Positions 47,137 to 56,478 of a stretch of 64,000 nucleotides of DNA are shown in pieces. The notes under the pieces were generated by a model. It was not told the origin of the DNA. It worked only from the letters and a program-made list of their open reading frames with translations, and searched no databases. The DNA comes from JADCRZ01 sp039921525 (GTDB lineage: Bacteria; Bacteroidota; Bacteroidia; Chitinophagales; Chitinophagaceae): assembly GCA_039921525.1 (NCBI GenBank), contig JBDSBP010000088.1:1-64000 (forward strand), written 5' to 3'. Within the stretch, counting starts at the first letter, position 1. Every line of letters starts with the position of its first letter. The position numbers and the translations under genes were made by a program.

Positions 47137-47839
47137 CGGTTTAAATTGGAAAGACAGGCTGGAAGAATTAGACAGTTTGCCGGGTGAAACATTTTCGGGT
47201 AAAGGTGAAGCCTGGGAAAAACTACTTCTGCGTCTTCGTTCTAATAAACGCCGCCGGAAAGCAGCCTGGTACTGGGTGGCTGCGGCCTGCCTGGGTATTA
47301 TTATCATACTGGTGACAACATGGAGTAAGAATACAAAAGAGGCCGTGTTGGTTAACGTTAATACCGCAATAATTAAAAGCAAAAAACCAGTCGTAAATAC
47401 ATCATCCGTTTTCATAAAAAAAGACGGTAGTGATATTTCGGAGGCTCCTGCTAAAAGAAGACCGGTTAAAACTATTACTGAAAAAGCTCAATCCGGTCGT
47501 ACTGAAAATATAACTGGTAAAAATAATACATCTGGCTTATCCATTAACGTTAGCTCAGCGGAATCTTTACCTGAGTTGTTAGTCAATACGGCTGCTCCTG
47601 GTGACACAGTTGTTTTAAATAAAACTCCTGTATTTGTTAAAGAGAAGTTACGGGTAGTGCACAACAATGAATTAGGTATGCCTGTTGAAGAAGATTCCAG
47701 GAAGGAAAGGTATGCAGAGCGCCCTTCGTATTACAAAAGACTCACTAATTCAAACCAGGATGCATTTACTAACACCTCCGTTAATTCTCACGCATTTAGC
47801 AACGATATTTTTAAGATAAAAATCTCTCCTCAAAATTAA
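47114..47839 (+). CDS. Putative membrane anti-sigma factor
   Basis: 241 aa from the ATG at 47114, which overlaps the sigma gene by 23 bases. The first 45 residues are cytoplasmic and could bind the sigma factor (NWKDRLEELDSLPGETFSGK); one membrane helix lies near 53-72 (WYWVAAACLGIIIILVTTW); the remaining 165 residues are periplasmic, Ser/Thr/Lys-rich and probably disordered. There is no zinc-binding anti-sigma motif. The role is inferred from position and topology, the usual arrangement in Bacteroidota. Confidence 0.75.
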   Translation: MLNENTNNGLNWKDRLEELDSLPGETFSGKGEAWEKLLLRLRSNKRRRKAAWYWVAAACLGIIIILVTTWSKNTKEAVLVNVNTAIIKSKKPVVNTSSVFIKKDGSDISEAPAKRRPVKTITEKAQSGRTENITGKNNTSGLSINVSSAESLPELLVNTAAPGDTVVLNKTPVFVKEKLRVVHNNELGMPVEEDSRKERYAERPSYYKRLTNSNQDAFTNTSVNSHAFSNDIFKIKISPQN

Positions 47840-47844
47840 ATAAT

Positions 47845-48960
47845 ATGTATAAAGTAATTTATTGTTTGATGCTTGTAATAAGCATCACTGGGCAAACTCA
47901 TGCACAAAATGAACGCACTACTAACAGTGACAAGGTTTTTGAGCTCAATTCAAACATCTTCCATCGTAGATTTCAAATTGACCTTGGCAAAGGAAACAAA
48001 ATGCAGATTGAATTAAACGATATAGCTGACCTGGATCGCATAACAAACCCGGATTCATTGCTTCGTGTATTCGTAAACGATATACTTCCTTTAAAAGATT
48101 CACTGTCTGATGAGTTAACTTCCAAACGCATAGATTACATAAATGACCCGGCTGGTATAAAGAAGATCCGCATCCAGCAGTTTAAGCCAAAAGGATCAAG
48201 CTTTGTGGTGAATCATGGTGAGTTAGCAGCTATGAAGGTGGAGCAGGATACTGTAAATTTTAATATCCCCGTTTCGTATGCCTCTACGCGAACTCCTAAA
48301 AATGGGTTTACAGGCCTCAGACATTATCGTGTGAGTTTCTTTGTAAATCAATTAAGTGAACTTAACAGTATCCTGGATATAGGATTAAATGATAAAGTCA
48401 GGTTACTCAGAGAAAATGTAAATGGCCCATGGGTTAACAACAGAGGAAACAGGGTGAACCTGAAAGTGGACTCCTCTATTTCAGCGAAACAATCGAAGGG
48501 ATTTTTCTCTTCACCGGGTTTTCACTATAGTCTATACCTGTCTACAAATATCCAGAACTATAAAAATTACTTTGTGCCCTCCGTTAACCTTGGAAGTACA
48601 TTTATAATTAGTAATTCTTTTTTTAAGCGGGAGATCGGAATTTTCTGGGAGCCAAATTTTTTCTTTTCAAAAAATAACCAGGGTAACCTGCAGACTTTCA
48701 GAAACGATTTCATTACAGTAACTTTTGGCCAGGGTTCTGTGCAGGATAATAATCCTCTAAAGGAATCTTATCTCCTCACTATATTGTCTTACTCTTACCT
48801 TGTTGGGAGGAAGGGAGATTATTTTGATAACCATACCTCCCGATTAGGAGCAGGCCGGCTTTCCTTGTTCGATGGTAAGATGCGGATAGAGCCGGCAATT
48901 TATTTTAATAACTTTTTCAAAGGAGTTACGCCGGCAGTAAGGCTTATGCAGCGGTTTTAA
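47845..48960 (+). CDS. Secreted, probably outer-membrane protein of the sigma operon
   Basis: 371 aa with a signal peptide (residues 1-20, ending THAQ). The first half is mixed alpha/beta; the second half has amphipathic strands and a terminal aromatic (VRLMQRF), suggesting a partial barrel or surface attachment. No family is recognised. It follows the anti-sigma gene by 5 bp, so it is likely a target or sensor of that system. The repeat starts immediately after the TAA at 48958-48960. Confidence 0.7.
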   Translation: MYKVIYCLMLVISITGQTHAQNERTTNSDKVFELNSNIFHRRFQIDLGKGNKMQIELNDIADLDRITNPDSLLRVFVNDILPLKDSLSDELTSKRIDYINDPAGIKKIRIQQFKPKGSSFVVNHGELAAMKVEQDTVNFNIPVSYASTRTPKNGFTGLRHYRVSFFVNQLSELNSILDIGLNDKVRLLRENVNGPWVNNRGNRVNLKVDSSISAKQSKGFFSSPGFHYSLYLSTNIQNYKNYFVPSVNLGSTFIISNSFFKREIGIFWEPNFFFSKNNQGNLQTFRNDFITVTFGQGSVQDNNPLKESYLLTILSYSYLVGRKGDYFDNHTSRLGAGRLSLFDGKMRIEPAIYFNNFFKGVTPAVRLMQRF

Positions 48961-49198
48961 TGAGGTGTCAGGTATGAGGCGTTTGTAGGGGCAGGGCTTG
49001 CCCCCGCCCTGACTGCATATGAAACTGTCAGCTTATTTATTGGAGACGTCGACAAAATACCACATGTATCCGGTGCACCAGGGTGGGGGCAAGCTCCGCC
49101 CCTACAAACGCCGCGCATCAAAAATGTTATTTACACGGGTGATATCGGCACCTATGATCGAAAACTCATACCTCACACCTCACACCTCACACCTCATC
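48961..49198. repeat. Composite inverted repeat between convergent genes (heptads plus GC-rich arms)
   Basis: Outer arms: TGAGGTG heptads at 48961-48978 and CACCTCA heptads at about 49164-49198. Inner GC-rich arms: 48979-49011 and 49079-49114, 33 bases inverted with 3 mismatches, with core GCGTTTGTAGGGGC. The left edge touches the preceding stop codon, and the right edge contains the TGA stop of the ABC exporter gene (49194-49196). Confidence 0.88.
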
Positions 49199-51017
49199 CT
49201 TCATTCAACTGCAATTTGTTTAAATTTTTATATAACCCATCTTCCAGTACCAGCAATTGCTGATGGGTACCGGTTTCTTTTACAACTCCTTTTTCCAATA
49301 CAATAATCTTGTCGGCATTCCGAATGGTGGATAGGCGATGTGCAATGATGAACGAAGTCCGGTTCTTCATAAGGTTGTCCAAAGCCTCCTGTACCAGTGA
49401 TTCTGAAGCGGCATCGAGGGAACTGGTGGCTTCATCAAGAATTAATATAACGGGATCTTTGAGGATGGCACGAGCGATGGCGATGCGTTGTCTTTGCCCG
49501 CCGGAAAGTTTAATACCGCGCTCCCCTACAACGGTTTCATATTTTTCGGGAAAGCCGGTAATAAATTCATGTGCATAAGCCTGTTTGGCAGCATCTTCAA
49601 TTTCTTCCTGGCTGGCTCCCGGTTTGCCATAAGCGATGTTTTCGTGAATGGTACCTCCAAACAAAAATACATCCTGTGGAACCAGCGCCATCTGTGTGCG
49701 CAGTTGCGACAAAGGAAAAAAGCTGGCGGGCTTGCCATCGAATAGGATGTTACCTGCATCGGGTTCATAAAAACGCAATAGCAGAGCTGCCACAGTTGTT
49801 TTACCACCACCGCTTTGTCCTACCACGGCAATGCGCTGACCCGGTTCAGCCTGTATATTTATATCTTTCAATACCTGTATTTCGGGTCGTGAGGGATAGG
49901 CAAATGCCAGGTGTTGCAGGCTCACCTTTCCATGTATTCTATATTCATCTAATAGAGGTTCTTGATCTATGTGCACAGCCTCCGGAATGGAACGCAACAA
50001 CTCTCTGACGCGTTGTGTGGCTCCCAAAGTTTTTTGCAATGAGCTGAAAAGATCAGCGAAGCCCGCCATGCTGCCACCCACAAAAGCGGTGTATACTACA
50101 AAAGCAGTCAGATCGCCAAAAGATAGCTGACCAACCTGCATGAGTCCGGCACCATACCATACCACCAGTACTATTGCGCCAAATACACTGAAAAGCAAAA
50201 ATGAAACAAAGAGCCCGCGGAACTTGCCATTTCGGATTGCCATCGCGACTACTTTTTCGAGACTCGAAGCATACCGTTTAATCTCGTACCACTCATTGGA
50301 GAACGATTTTACATTGCTTATTCCCTGTAATGTTTCCTGCACAATGGTATTGGAATCGGCTAATTTATCTTGTGTTTGCCGTGAAACGCCCCTGATGCGC
50401 TTCCCAAATAATACCGCGATAATCACGATCACAGGAACCACAGACAGCATTACTCCCGTAAGTTTGGGTGAGATATATAAAATAAGTCCAATACCGATTA
50501 CCAGTGTAAGCACTCCTCTTAAAACCTCGGCAAGCGTTGATGTTACTGCATCCTGGATCTGTGAAAGATCGGCGCTGATCCTGCTGGACAGTTCTCCTAC
50601 CCTTCTTTGTGCGAAAAACTCCATGGGCATGGAGATCATACGCTGGTAAATATCCTTCCGCATATCGGCCAGTGCGTGTTCGCCCACTGTTGTAAAAAGG
50701 AAAATGCGCATGAACGAAAAAAGCATTTGTACACATAAAACTCCTATCATTCCCCAGGCTATGAGGCCGGGGGAGAATAGTACTTTTCCCGTACTTATGG
50801 CATGGGCGCTATCTATGAGTTGCTTGAGCAGGTAGGGGAAAGTCATGGTGCTAAGGGCAGAAAGCGCGATGAACAAAAGTCCTGCAGCAAATTTACCCCG
50901 GTAAGGTTTTACGTAAGTGAATATCAGCAGTGCTTCGCGGAAACTTTCTTTATTTAATTTTGCCTTTGGTGGTTCGTCTGCTGAATCGCCGGTATTTCTG
51001 TGATTGTGTCGTGCCAT
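49194..51017 (-). CDS. MsbA-like ABC exporter (permease-ATPase fusion)
   Basis: 607 aa half-transporter. Six transmembrane helices (about 40-340) are followed by a nucleotide-binding domain with Walker A GQSGGGKTT (near 406), Q-loop LVPQDVFLFGG, signature LSGGQRQR, Walker B ILILDEATSSLD and H-loop IIAHRLS. It works as a homodimer in the inner membrane, exporting lipids, lipooligosaccharide or drugs. The N-terminal 20 residues are His/Asp/Lys-rich and cytoplasmic. No accessory gene is adjacent. The stop codon lies inside the adjoining heptad repeat. The start ATG at 51015-51017 follows an AT-rich leader. Confidence 0.94.
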   Translation of the reverse strand: MARHNHRNTGDSADEPPKAKLNKESFREALLIFTYVKPYRGKFAAGLLFIALSALSTMTFPYLLKQLIDSAHAISTGKVLFSPGLIAWGMIGVLCVQMLFSFMRIFLFTTVGEHALADMRKDIYQRMISMPMEFFAQRRVGELSSRISADLSQIQDAVTSTLAEVLRGVLTLVIGIGLILYISPKLTGVMLSVVPVIVIIAVLFGKRIRGVSRQTQDKLADSNTIVQETLQGISNVKSFSNEWYEIKRYASSLEKVVAMAIRNGKFRGLFVSFLLFSVFGAIVLVVWYGAGLMQVGQLSFGDLTAFVVYTAFVGGSMAGFADLFSSLQKTLGATQRVRELLRSIPEAVHIDQEPLLDEYRIHGKVSLQHLAFAYPSRPEIQVLKDINIQAEPGQRIAVVGQSGGGKTTVAALLLRFYEPDAGNILFDGKPASFFPLSQLRTQMALVPQDVFLFGGTIHENIAYGKPGASQEEIEDAAKQAYAHEFITGFPEKYETVVGERGIKLSGGQRQRIAIARAILKDPVILILDEATSSLDAASESLVQEALDNLMKNRTSFIIAHRLSTIRNADKIIVLEKGVVKETGTHQQLLVLEDGLYKNLNKLQLNEG

Positions 51018-51223
51018 GAAAACTGTTTTTATAATGATCCGGGCTGGTTCAGACCCTTAACATTACTTATGTTATTACAATACTGTGAGCTGTTTGTTCC
51101 GCAAGCGCCTATCCCAGCTAAGCAACCAGGGGGTTTCTATTAAACGTATTCAACTCAATAAGTATATTAGATACGGACGATTTGGTGGACATAATATTTT
51201 AAATTTTTTTAATCAGACCTGCC

Positions 51224-51314
51224 ATGAAAAGATTGGCTTTTTCTTTCGTTGTCTCTTTTGCTTTTTGTTGGTTGCTCAAAAGATAATACCGCTAATTACC
51301 AGGGGCCTGTATAA
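51224..51314 (+). pseudogene. Frameshifted lipoprotein leader remnant
   Basis: ATG at 51224 reads MKRLAFSFVV. After a one-base slip the text continues SLLLFVGCSKDNTANYQGPV and stops at 51314. This is a typical Bacteroidota lipoprotein signal with lipobox LFVGC and the start of the mature protein. No further homologous sequence follows. It could be a chance match, but the two halves fit well. Confidence 0.35.
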
Positions 51315-51391
51315 TTGAAGTGGAGGGAGCTGATAATGTTGAGTAATGAAATAAAAAAGGAAATTGAACGTAGAGAGAATTGACTATCTTT

Positions 51392-51934
51392 TTAACTGGC
51401 ACTGTCATGCAGTTCTTGTTGTATCAAATTGTAATTCTCTTCATCAAAACAAACAAAAATTACTTTATCGATTTTAGATGATTGTGATAAAAACGTGGTA
51501 ATGGCCTCCACGGCTATTTTTGCCGCTTTTACTTTAGGAAATCCATACACACCTGTGCTAATATTTGGGAAGGCTACGGTACGGCAATCGTTGTCCACAG
51601 CGAGTTGTAATGAGTTTGAATAACAGTCTGCCAGATTCTGCCCTTCATTATTATTACCACCATGCCATACCGGGCCTACTGTGTGGATAACAAATTTAGC
51701 CAGCAGGTTTCCCGCGGTTGTTATTACTGCCTGCCCGGTTTTACAGGGTCCCTGCCGGGCGATGATTTTTCCGCATTCAGCTAATATTGAAGGTCCGCCT
51801 GCCCTGTGAATAGCTCCGTCAACACCGCCCCCACCCATAAGCGAAGCCTTCGCTGCGTTTACAATGGCATCGGCGGAGATTTTTGTGATGTCGGTTTTTT
51901 GAACAGATATGTTATGTAAATGCGTGTTCAACAT
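51392..51934 (-). CDS. Macro-domain protein, putative O-acetyl-ADP-ribose deacetylase
   Basis: 180 aa, a single macro domain. Key motifs are ADAIVNAAKASLMGGGGVDG (near 21-40), HTVGPVWHGG and SNISTGVYGFP-like PNISTGVYGFPK (near 143), all of the YmdB/MacroD type that hydrolyses O-acetyl-ADP-ribose and removes mono-ADP-ribose from proteins. It has no signal peptide. No toxin or DarT-like gene is next to it, so a housekeeping role is more likely than an antitoxin role. The start codon is the ATG at 51932-51934. Confidence 0.92.
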   Translation of the reverse strand: MLNTHLHNISVQKTDITKISADAIVNAAKASLMGGGGVDGAIHRAGGPSILAECGKIIARQGPCKTGQAVITTAGNLLAKFVIHTVGPVWHGGNNNEGQNLADCYSNSLQLAVDNDCRTVAFPNISTGVYGFPKVKAAKIAVEAITTFLSQSSKIDKVIFVCFDEENYNLIQQELHDSAS

Positions 51935-51989
51935 AAGGTGATTGATTGATCATAGATTATAAAAGGAGCAAACCAAAAATTTAAAAAAT

Positions 51990-52250
51990 CTTTAGGAGTG
52001 ATGGCACTATCTTCCCCTCCTTTTTTAAGGAGGGGATGTTGAATTCCGTTGCGCAGCACGGAATTCAACGGAGGTGGTTACGCGGGGAGCAGCCGACAAA
52101 TGGTGCTTAGAGTTGGTAACCAGTTCCTGAGTTGGCGACAGTCAACCACCCCCGTTTTTTCCTGCGGACAAAACGTACCCTCCTTTTTTTAAGGAGGACA
52201 AGATGACCGCATCACTCCTTAAATAAGGAGGGAAAGATGGCCTTATCACC
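51990..52250. repeat. MITE-like intergenic element with about 30-bp inverted ends
   Basis: Left end 51990-52024 and right end about 52189-52222 are imperfect inverted copies (GGAGTGATG ... ATCTT ... CCTCCTT). A second partial right end lies at 52214-52250. Inside are CCCCTCCTT/AAGGAGGGG (52014-52035) and TTGAATTCCGT/ACGGAATTCAA (52040-52068) palindromes. No transposase is encoded. The UxaC stop codon lies within the right edge. Confidence 0.7.
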
Positions 52251-53658
52251 CCAAATTTTTCCAGCCAAAATAATTCTTTGCGTTATTAAAACAAATATCC
52301 TGTATCACTTTACCAATCCAGCTCAAGTCAGTAGGTAACTCACCGTTTTCGATTTCCTTGCCAAAGAGTTCACAAAGAATCCGGCGGAAATATTCATGAC
52401 GGGGGAAGGATAAAAAGCTTCGCGAATCAGTAAGCATACCAACAAAGCGGCTTAGAAGACCCATGTTAGATAAAGCATTTATTTGTTTCACCATACCATC
52501 TTTCTGATCAAGGAACCACCAGGCTGAGCCGTATTGAACTTTGGCCGCTACCGAACCATCATTGAAATTACCTGTCATGGTAGCTATCAGTTCATTGTCG
52601 GCGGGGTTAAGGTTGTAAATAATTGTTTTGGCTAGTTTATTCTGGCCGTCAAGCCTGTCAAGAAATTTAGACAAGGCTCTCGCCTGTGGAAAATCACCTA
52701 TTGAATCCCAGCCGGTATCGGCACCCAGTTGCTGTTTCATCCGGGAGTTATTATTGCGTAATGCCCCAATATGATATTGCTGCACCCATCCCTTTTCCCA
52801 ATCCCATTCTCCGAACTGGACCAGCATGGCAGATTTGAATTGCAGGTTCTCTTCCAATGAAAGTTCTGAACCGCCCCTGATCTTGGAAAAAATAGCGGTT
52901 ACTGCCGCTTCGGTGTAGTCTTCCGCATATAATTGCTCCAGGCCATGATCTGAAACAGAACAGCCTATACTGGCAAAAAAGTCGTGCCTGCTTTTTAATG
53001 CACTTAGAAATTCGGGAAAGCTGGATATGCTGGTATTGGATACCTGCTCTAATTTATTGAGATAGTTATTGTAAGCCACTGCGCTATCCACGTTCATAGC
53101 ATTGTCTGGCCGGAAAGCCGGCAAAATGGGAATTTCAAAACCATCTTTTTTAATTTTCTGGTGATGCTCCAAAGAATCGAGCGGATCATCAGTAGTACAA
53201 ACCAGCTTAACGTTCATTTTGCGTAACAAGTTGCGAACGGAATAATCGGGTGTTTTCAACCTTGCCGAACACTCTTCATAAATTGTTTTTGCACTATCAG
53301 GGTTTAAAATGGTGTTAACATCAAAATATCGCTGGAGCTCAAGATGTGTCCAATGATAAAGAGGATTACGCAAGGTATAAGGAACAGTGGCCGCCCATTG
53401 CTCAAATTTTTCATAATCTGATTTATCACCCGTGCAGTACGATTCATGAATTCCATTCGTACGCATTGCCCTCCATTTGTAATGATCACCATATAACCAT
53501 GCCTGGGTAATGTTTTCAAACACCGGATCATCCGCAATCAATGCTGGAGACAGATGACAATGATAATCTATTAAGGGCATTGCCTTGGCATAGTCATGAT
53601 AAAGGGTCTGCGATGTTTTATTTTGAAGTAAGAAATTTTCATCTAAAAAACTTTTCAT
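52246..53658 (-). CDS. uxaC: Glucuronate/galacturonate isomerase
   Basis: 470 aa, standard for UxaC. Isomerises D-galacturonate to D-tagaturonate and D-glucuronate to D-fructuronate in the cytoplasm. Amidohydrolase-fold motifs are visible: MPLIDYHCHLSPALIADD (near 28-45), LRNPLYHWTHLELQR (near 97) and MLTDSRSFLSFPRHEYFRR (near 418-436). It is followed by a MITE-like element and preceded by a terminator and uxaA. The isomerised product needs UxaB or UxaA/UxuB; uxaB here is broken, see 55659. Confidence 0.96.
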   Translation of the reverse strand: MKSFLDENFLLQNKTSQTLYHDYAKAMPLIDYHCHLSPALIADDPVFENITQAWLYGDHYKWRAMRTNGIHESYCTGDKSDYEKFEQWAATVPYTLRNPLYHWTHLELQRYFDVNTILNPDSAKTIYEECSARLKTPDYSVRNLLRKMNVKLVCTTDDPLDSLEHHQKIKKDGFEIPILPAFRPDNAMNVDSAVAYNNYLNKLEQVSNTSISSFPEFLSALKSRHDFFASIGCSVSDHGLEQLYAEDYTEAAVTAIFSKIRGGSELSLEENLQFKSAMLVQFGEWDWEKGWVQQYHIGALRNNNSRMKQQLGADTGWDSIGDFPQARALSKFLDRLDGQNKLAKTIIYNLNPADNELIATMTGNFNDGSVAAKVQYGSAWWFLDQKDGMVKQINALSNMGLLSRFVGMLTDSRSFLSFPRHEYFRRILCELFGKEIENGELPTDLSWIGKVIQDICFNNAKNYFGWKNLG

Positions 53659-53677
53659 ATAAAAGCGTTTTGTAATT

Positions 53678-53873
53678 GGCTATCAGCTGTCGGCTATCGG
53701 CTATCAGCTTTTTAACTCAGGTTGATTTGTATTTAAGGTAAGTCAGTAACAAAAAAAGCATCTTTTCTAAGAAAGATGCCGTAATGTAAATAAAATTGCT
53801 AAAATATTAGAAGGAAGTTGTCTCTTGCCCCGCACACCCTTAAACAAAGCTGATAGCTGAATGCCGACAGCTA
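53678..53873. repeat. Inverted heptad-repeat element, AGCTATC family
   Basis: Left arm 53678-53713 (TATCAGC-TGTCGGC-TATCGGC-TATCAGC). Right arm 53848-53873 (GCTGATA-GCTGAAT-GCCGACA) in the opposite orientation. It fills the gap between uxaA and uxaC, with the terminator at 53751 inside. The right arm touches the uxaA stop at 53874. Confidence 0.85.
53751..53779 (-). terminator. Rho-independent terminator after uxaA
   Basis: On the minus strand: GCATCTTT, loop CTTA, GAAAAGATGC-type stem followed by seven T residues. It lies about 95 bp past the uxaA stop, so uxaA and uxaC may not be read as one transcript. Confidence 0.8.
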
Positions 53874-55526
53874 CTACAACGATACTCCTCTTTTCCAGGG
53901 AATAAAATCATCCTGCCCATGACGAACGGCAGACACCACTATCTCTCCGCTGGCTACCTGGATAACATAGTCCAGGATCCTTTCACCAGCCTGTTGAATG
54001 GTTTCCTCTCCTTCAATAATGGTCCCGGTATTGATATCAATTATATCACGCATTCTTTTGAACATGGCCGTGTTGCTTGATATCTTGACAACGGGCGTAA
54101 TAGGGTTACCGGTAGGTGTACCGAGCCCGGTAGTAAATAATACGATGGTTGCGCCGGAAGCTACTTCCGCGGTAGTTGATTCTACATCATTTCCTGGTGT
54201 ACATAATAAGTTCAAACCGGGTTTGGTTACTTTTTCGGGATAATCGAGCACTTCCACAACAGGGGAAGTACCACCCTTCTTTGCAGCGCCTGCTGATTTA
54301 ATGGCATCTGTTATTAACCCGTCTTTTATATTCCCGGGTGATGGGTTCATATCAAAACCGGAACCAACCGCATGAGCTCTTGCATTATAGGTTCGCATCA
54401 GGTGACTGAATCGTTCCGCCGTTGATTCCTCCATACAACGATCACTTAATTCCTGTTCAACTCCACATAACTCCGGGAATTCTGAAAGTATTACCGAGCC
54501 ATTTAACGCAACAAGTAAATCGGAGGTATACCCGATAGCCGGGTTTGCAGAAATTCCGGAGAACCCGTCTGATCCGCCACACTCTAAACCAATGCATAAC
54601 TTACTAATATCCGACGGTTGACGATGGTTTTTGTTTGCCTGGATAAGACCGGCAAAAGTTTGCCGGATGGCTTCGGATAATAATTGTGACTCTTTCCCGA
54701 TCTTCTGCTGTTCCAGGAAATAAAGAGGTTTATCAAAAGACGGACTGCGTTTATTTATTTCTTCCTGCAACTGGGCATATTGAGCATTCTGACAACCAAG
54801 GCTTAAAACAGTAGCACCGGCAACATTGGGATGGGTGATATAACCCGCCAGCAAACCACATAACGCCTGTGAATCCTGCCTTGTCCCGCCGCATCCGCCG
54901 TCATGAGTGAGAAATTTTATTCCATCTACATGGGGGAATAGCTGCTCTGTATGTTCAATAGAAACGATGTCCTGCAGATCTGCCGTTAATATTTCTTCCG
55001 CTGTTTTACCCGTTTTATACAATTCTATTAATTGCCTTGCCTGGGATTGATAGGACTTGTTTCGTCCATAACCGAGGTCTTTAACCAGGGCCTCCTGTAA
55101 CACTTCCAGGTTCCTGTTTTCGCAAAAAACCAGCGGTATTACCAGCCAGTAATTAGCGGTGCCTACACTGCCATCACTACGATGATAGCCCATAAAAGTG
55201 CGTTTTTTGAACTTTTCCACGTCCGGGGTGTGCCAGCTTGTTTTCCGCTCACCTACGGTAAAATCATTCGCCGCGTGTTTAACATTCGCCGTGGAAATCA
55301 AACCGCCTTTCGGGATAGCGTATTGAGCTTTTCCCACCAACACACCATACATATAAATAGGGTCACCGGCAGCGAGGTCTACGGTAACGAATTTGTGTTT
55401 GGCCGTGATATTATCCTGCAAATTATATTCATTGCCTTCAAAAACAACAACGGTATCTTTTTGTAAATTGGTTAATGCCACCAGCACATTATCTGCGGGA
55501 TGAACCTGGAGAATATTTTTATTCAT
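53874..55526 (-). CDS. uxaA: Altronate dehydratase (hydrolase)
   Basis: 550 aa. An N-terminal SAF domain (about 1-95) is fused to the UxaA/GarD catalytic domain. Dehydrates D-altronate to 2-keto-3-deoxy-gluconate in the cytoplasm. Metal and substrate motifs include FLTHDGGCGGTRQDSQ (near 205-220), LGCQNAQ (near 244) and CGGSDGFSGISANPAIG (near 315). It is followed by a terminator and a repeat, then uxaC. The natural pathway runs uxaC, uxaB, uxaA; the uxaB next upstream is decayed. The ATG at 55524-55526 is the only good start. Confidence 0.95.
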   Translation of the reverse strand: MNKNILQVHPADNVLVALTNLQKDTVVVFEGNEYNLQDNITAKHKFVTVDLAAGDPIYMYGVLVGKAQYAIPKGGLISTANVKHAANDFTVGERKTSWHTPDVEKFKKRTFMGYHRSDGSVGTANYWLVIPLVFCENRNLEVLQEALVKDLGYGRNKSYQSQARQLIELYKTGKTAEEILTADLQDIVSIEHTEQLFPHVDGIKFLTHDGGCGGTRQDSQALCGLLAGYITHPNVAGATVLSLGCQNAQYAQLQEEINKRSPSFDKPLYFLEQQKIGKESQLLSEAIRQTFAGLIQANKNHRQPSDISKLCIGLECGGSDGFSGISANPAIGYTSDLLVALNGSVILSEFPELCGVEQELSDRCMEESTAERFSHLMRTYNARAHAVGSGFDMNPSPGNIKDGLITDAIKSAGAAKKGGTSPVVEVLDYPEKVTKPGLNLLCTPGNDVESTTAEVASGATIVLFTTGLGTPTGNPITPVVKISSNTAMFKRMRDIIDINTGTIIEGEETIQQAGERILDYVIQVASGEIVVSAVRHGQDDFIPWKRGVSL

Positions 55527-55658
55527 AGTTATACTACTGTTTTACCTGCAAGCATATTTTTAATCGTTTGTTTAGCCCTTATGTCATCAGCAGTTGCAGA
55601 TTGCTGGTGACAGTTTGGGAAATCCATCTAGAGCTGAGAGGTCCTCACCCCTATAAAC

Positions 55659-56110
55659 TCACCCTGTAAATACTATTAATACCAATTGTTCCGGAGTCAA
55701 TTGCTTCCATTTTACGATCCGATCAACCCCTGAATTGCAAAAGTAATTACTATTTTCTACCCAATCCATAAACGATTCTTCAAGCCCGCTCACGTGTGCC
55801 AGTTCCAAAACGATGGCTTCCAGTTTCTTGCCGTTTTCCCCAATAAGTTCTGTGGGAACTATTACCATACCGCGTTCGTCGGACCCTTTAAAAACGCGGT
55901 AGCGTTCATAGAAAAAAGCAAGCAGCTTACCGGAAATGAAAGAGGAGGCGAAAAGCTGATCTCATCCTTTACAAAACGAATCCCTGCTTCTGTAGTATTG
56001 GAAATGATGAGTTCCATTTCAGGACTAGCGGCACATTGCAATACCTTTTCAGGAAGATCGTACATGTTTTCCAACGGAAAGATAATGCCCTCCTCTGAAA
56101 AAATTTTCAA
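55659..56110 (-). pseudogene. uxaB (tagaturonate reductase) remnant
   Basis: Two pieces in different frames read a mannitol-dehydrogenase-family UxaB: 55862-56110 (DLPEKVLQCAASPEMELIIS then NTTEAGIRFV) and 55659-55868 (MVIVPTELIGENGKKLEAIV, ELAHVSGLEESFMDWVEN, FCNSGVDRIV). In an intact UxaB these lie near residues 90-230; the N-terminal Rossmann start and the whole C-terminal half are missing. At least one frameshift joins the pieces. UxaB would link uxaC to uxaA, so this locus lost its middle step. Confidence 0.8.
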
Positions 56111-56301
56111 ATTGGGAAATCATCGATTTGCTAAATCCCTCCTTACCCTCTATCAAGCAGCCGGCTTTTGAAATGGGGCAGATTGCTACTGAACTATTGA
56201 TTGAATTAATAGAAAGTAAAAGGCCTGTTACCGAATTTAAAAATAAAATACTAAAGGCAAAGTTGATAGTTAGGGAATCTTCGGTGAAAAGGAAGATTTA
56301 A
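56101..56301 (+). pseudogene. LacI-family regulator, C-terminal remnant
   Basis: An open stretch without a start encodes the last 65 or so residues of a LacI regulator: FSNWEIIDLLNPSLPSIKQP, AFEMGQIATELLIELIES, LKAKLIVRESSVKRK, stop at 56299-56301. The DNA-binding and most of the sugar-binding domain are gone. Its left edge fuses directly to the uxaB remnant on the other strand. It was probably the local uronate repressor. Confidence 0.78.
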
Positions 56302-56400
56302 TTACGAATTACAAATTACGAATTTCGGTAGCCGAAGCATTAAATCATGCGCGTGATGGTCTTTAATTCGTAATTCGTAATTCATAATTCGTAATTAATT
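56300..56400. repeat. Inverted heptad-repeat element, ATTCGTA family
   Basis: Left arm 56300-56325 (AATTACG repeats) and right arm 56364-56400 (ATTCGTA-ATTCGTA-ATTCATA-ATTCGTA), inverted around a spacer of about 40 bp. The left arm starts at the stop of the LacI remnant. Confidence 0.83.
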
Positions 56401-56478
56401 CCCCCAGGCTACCCGAATCAATAATTAATACCGACTTCGAAGATAGCGCTACCATATTTTCCTTTACCAGTTCATTGA

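Noticed and set aside
51085..51318. 77-codon plus-strand open frame upstream of the ABC exporter
   Set aside because: Unlike any protein I know; the same DNA better explains a frameshifted lipoprotein leader at 51224.
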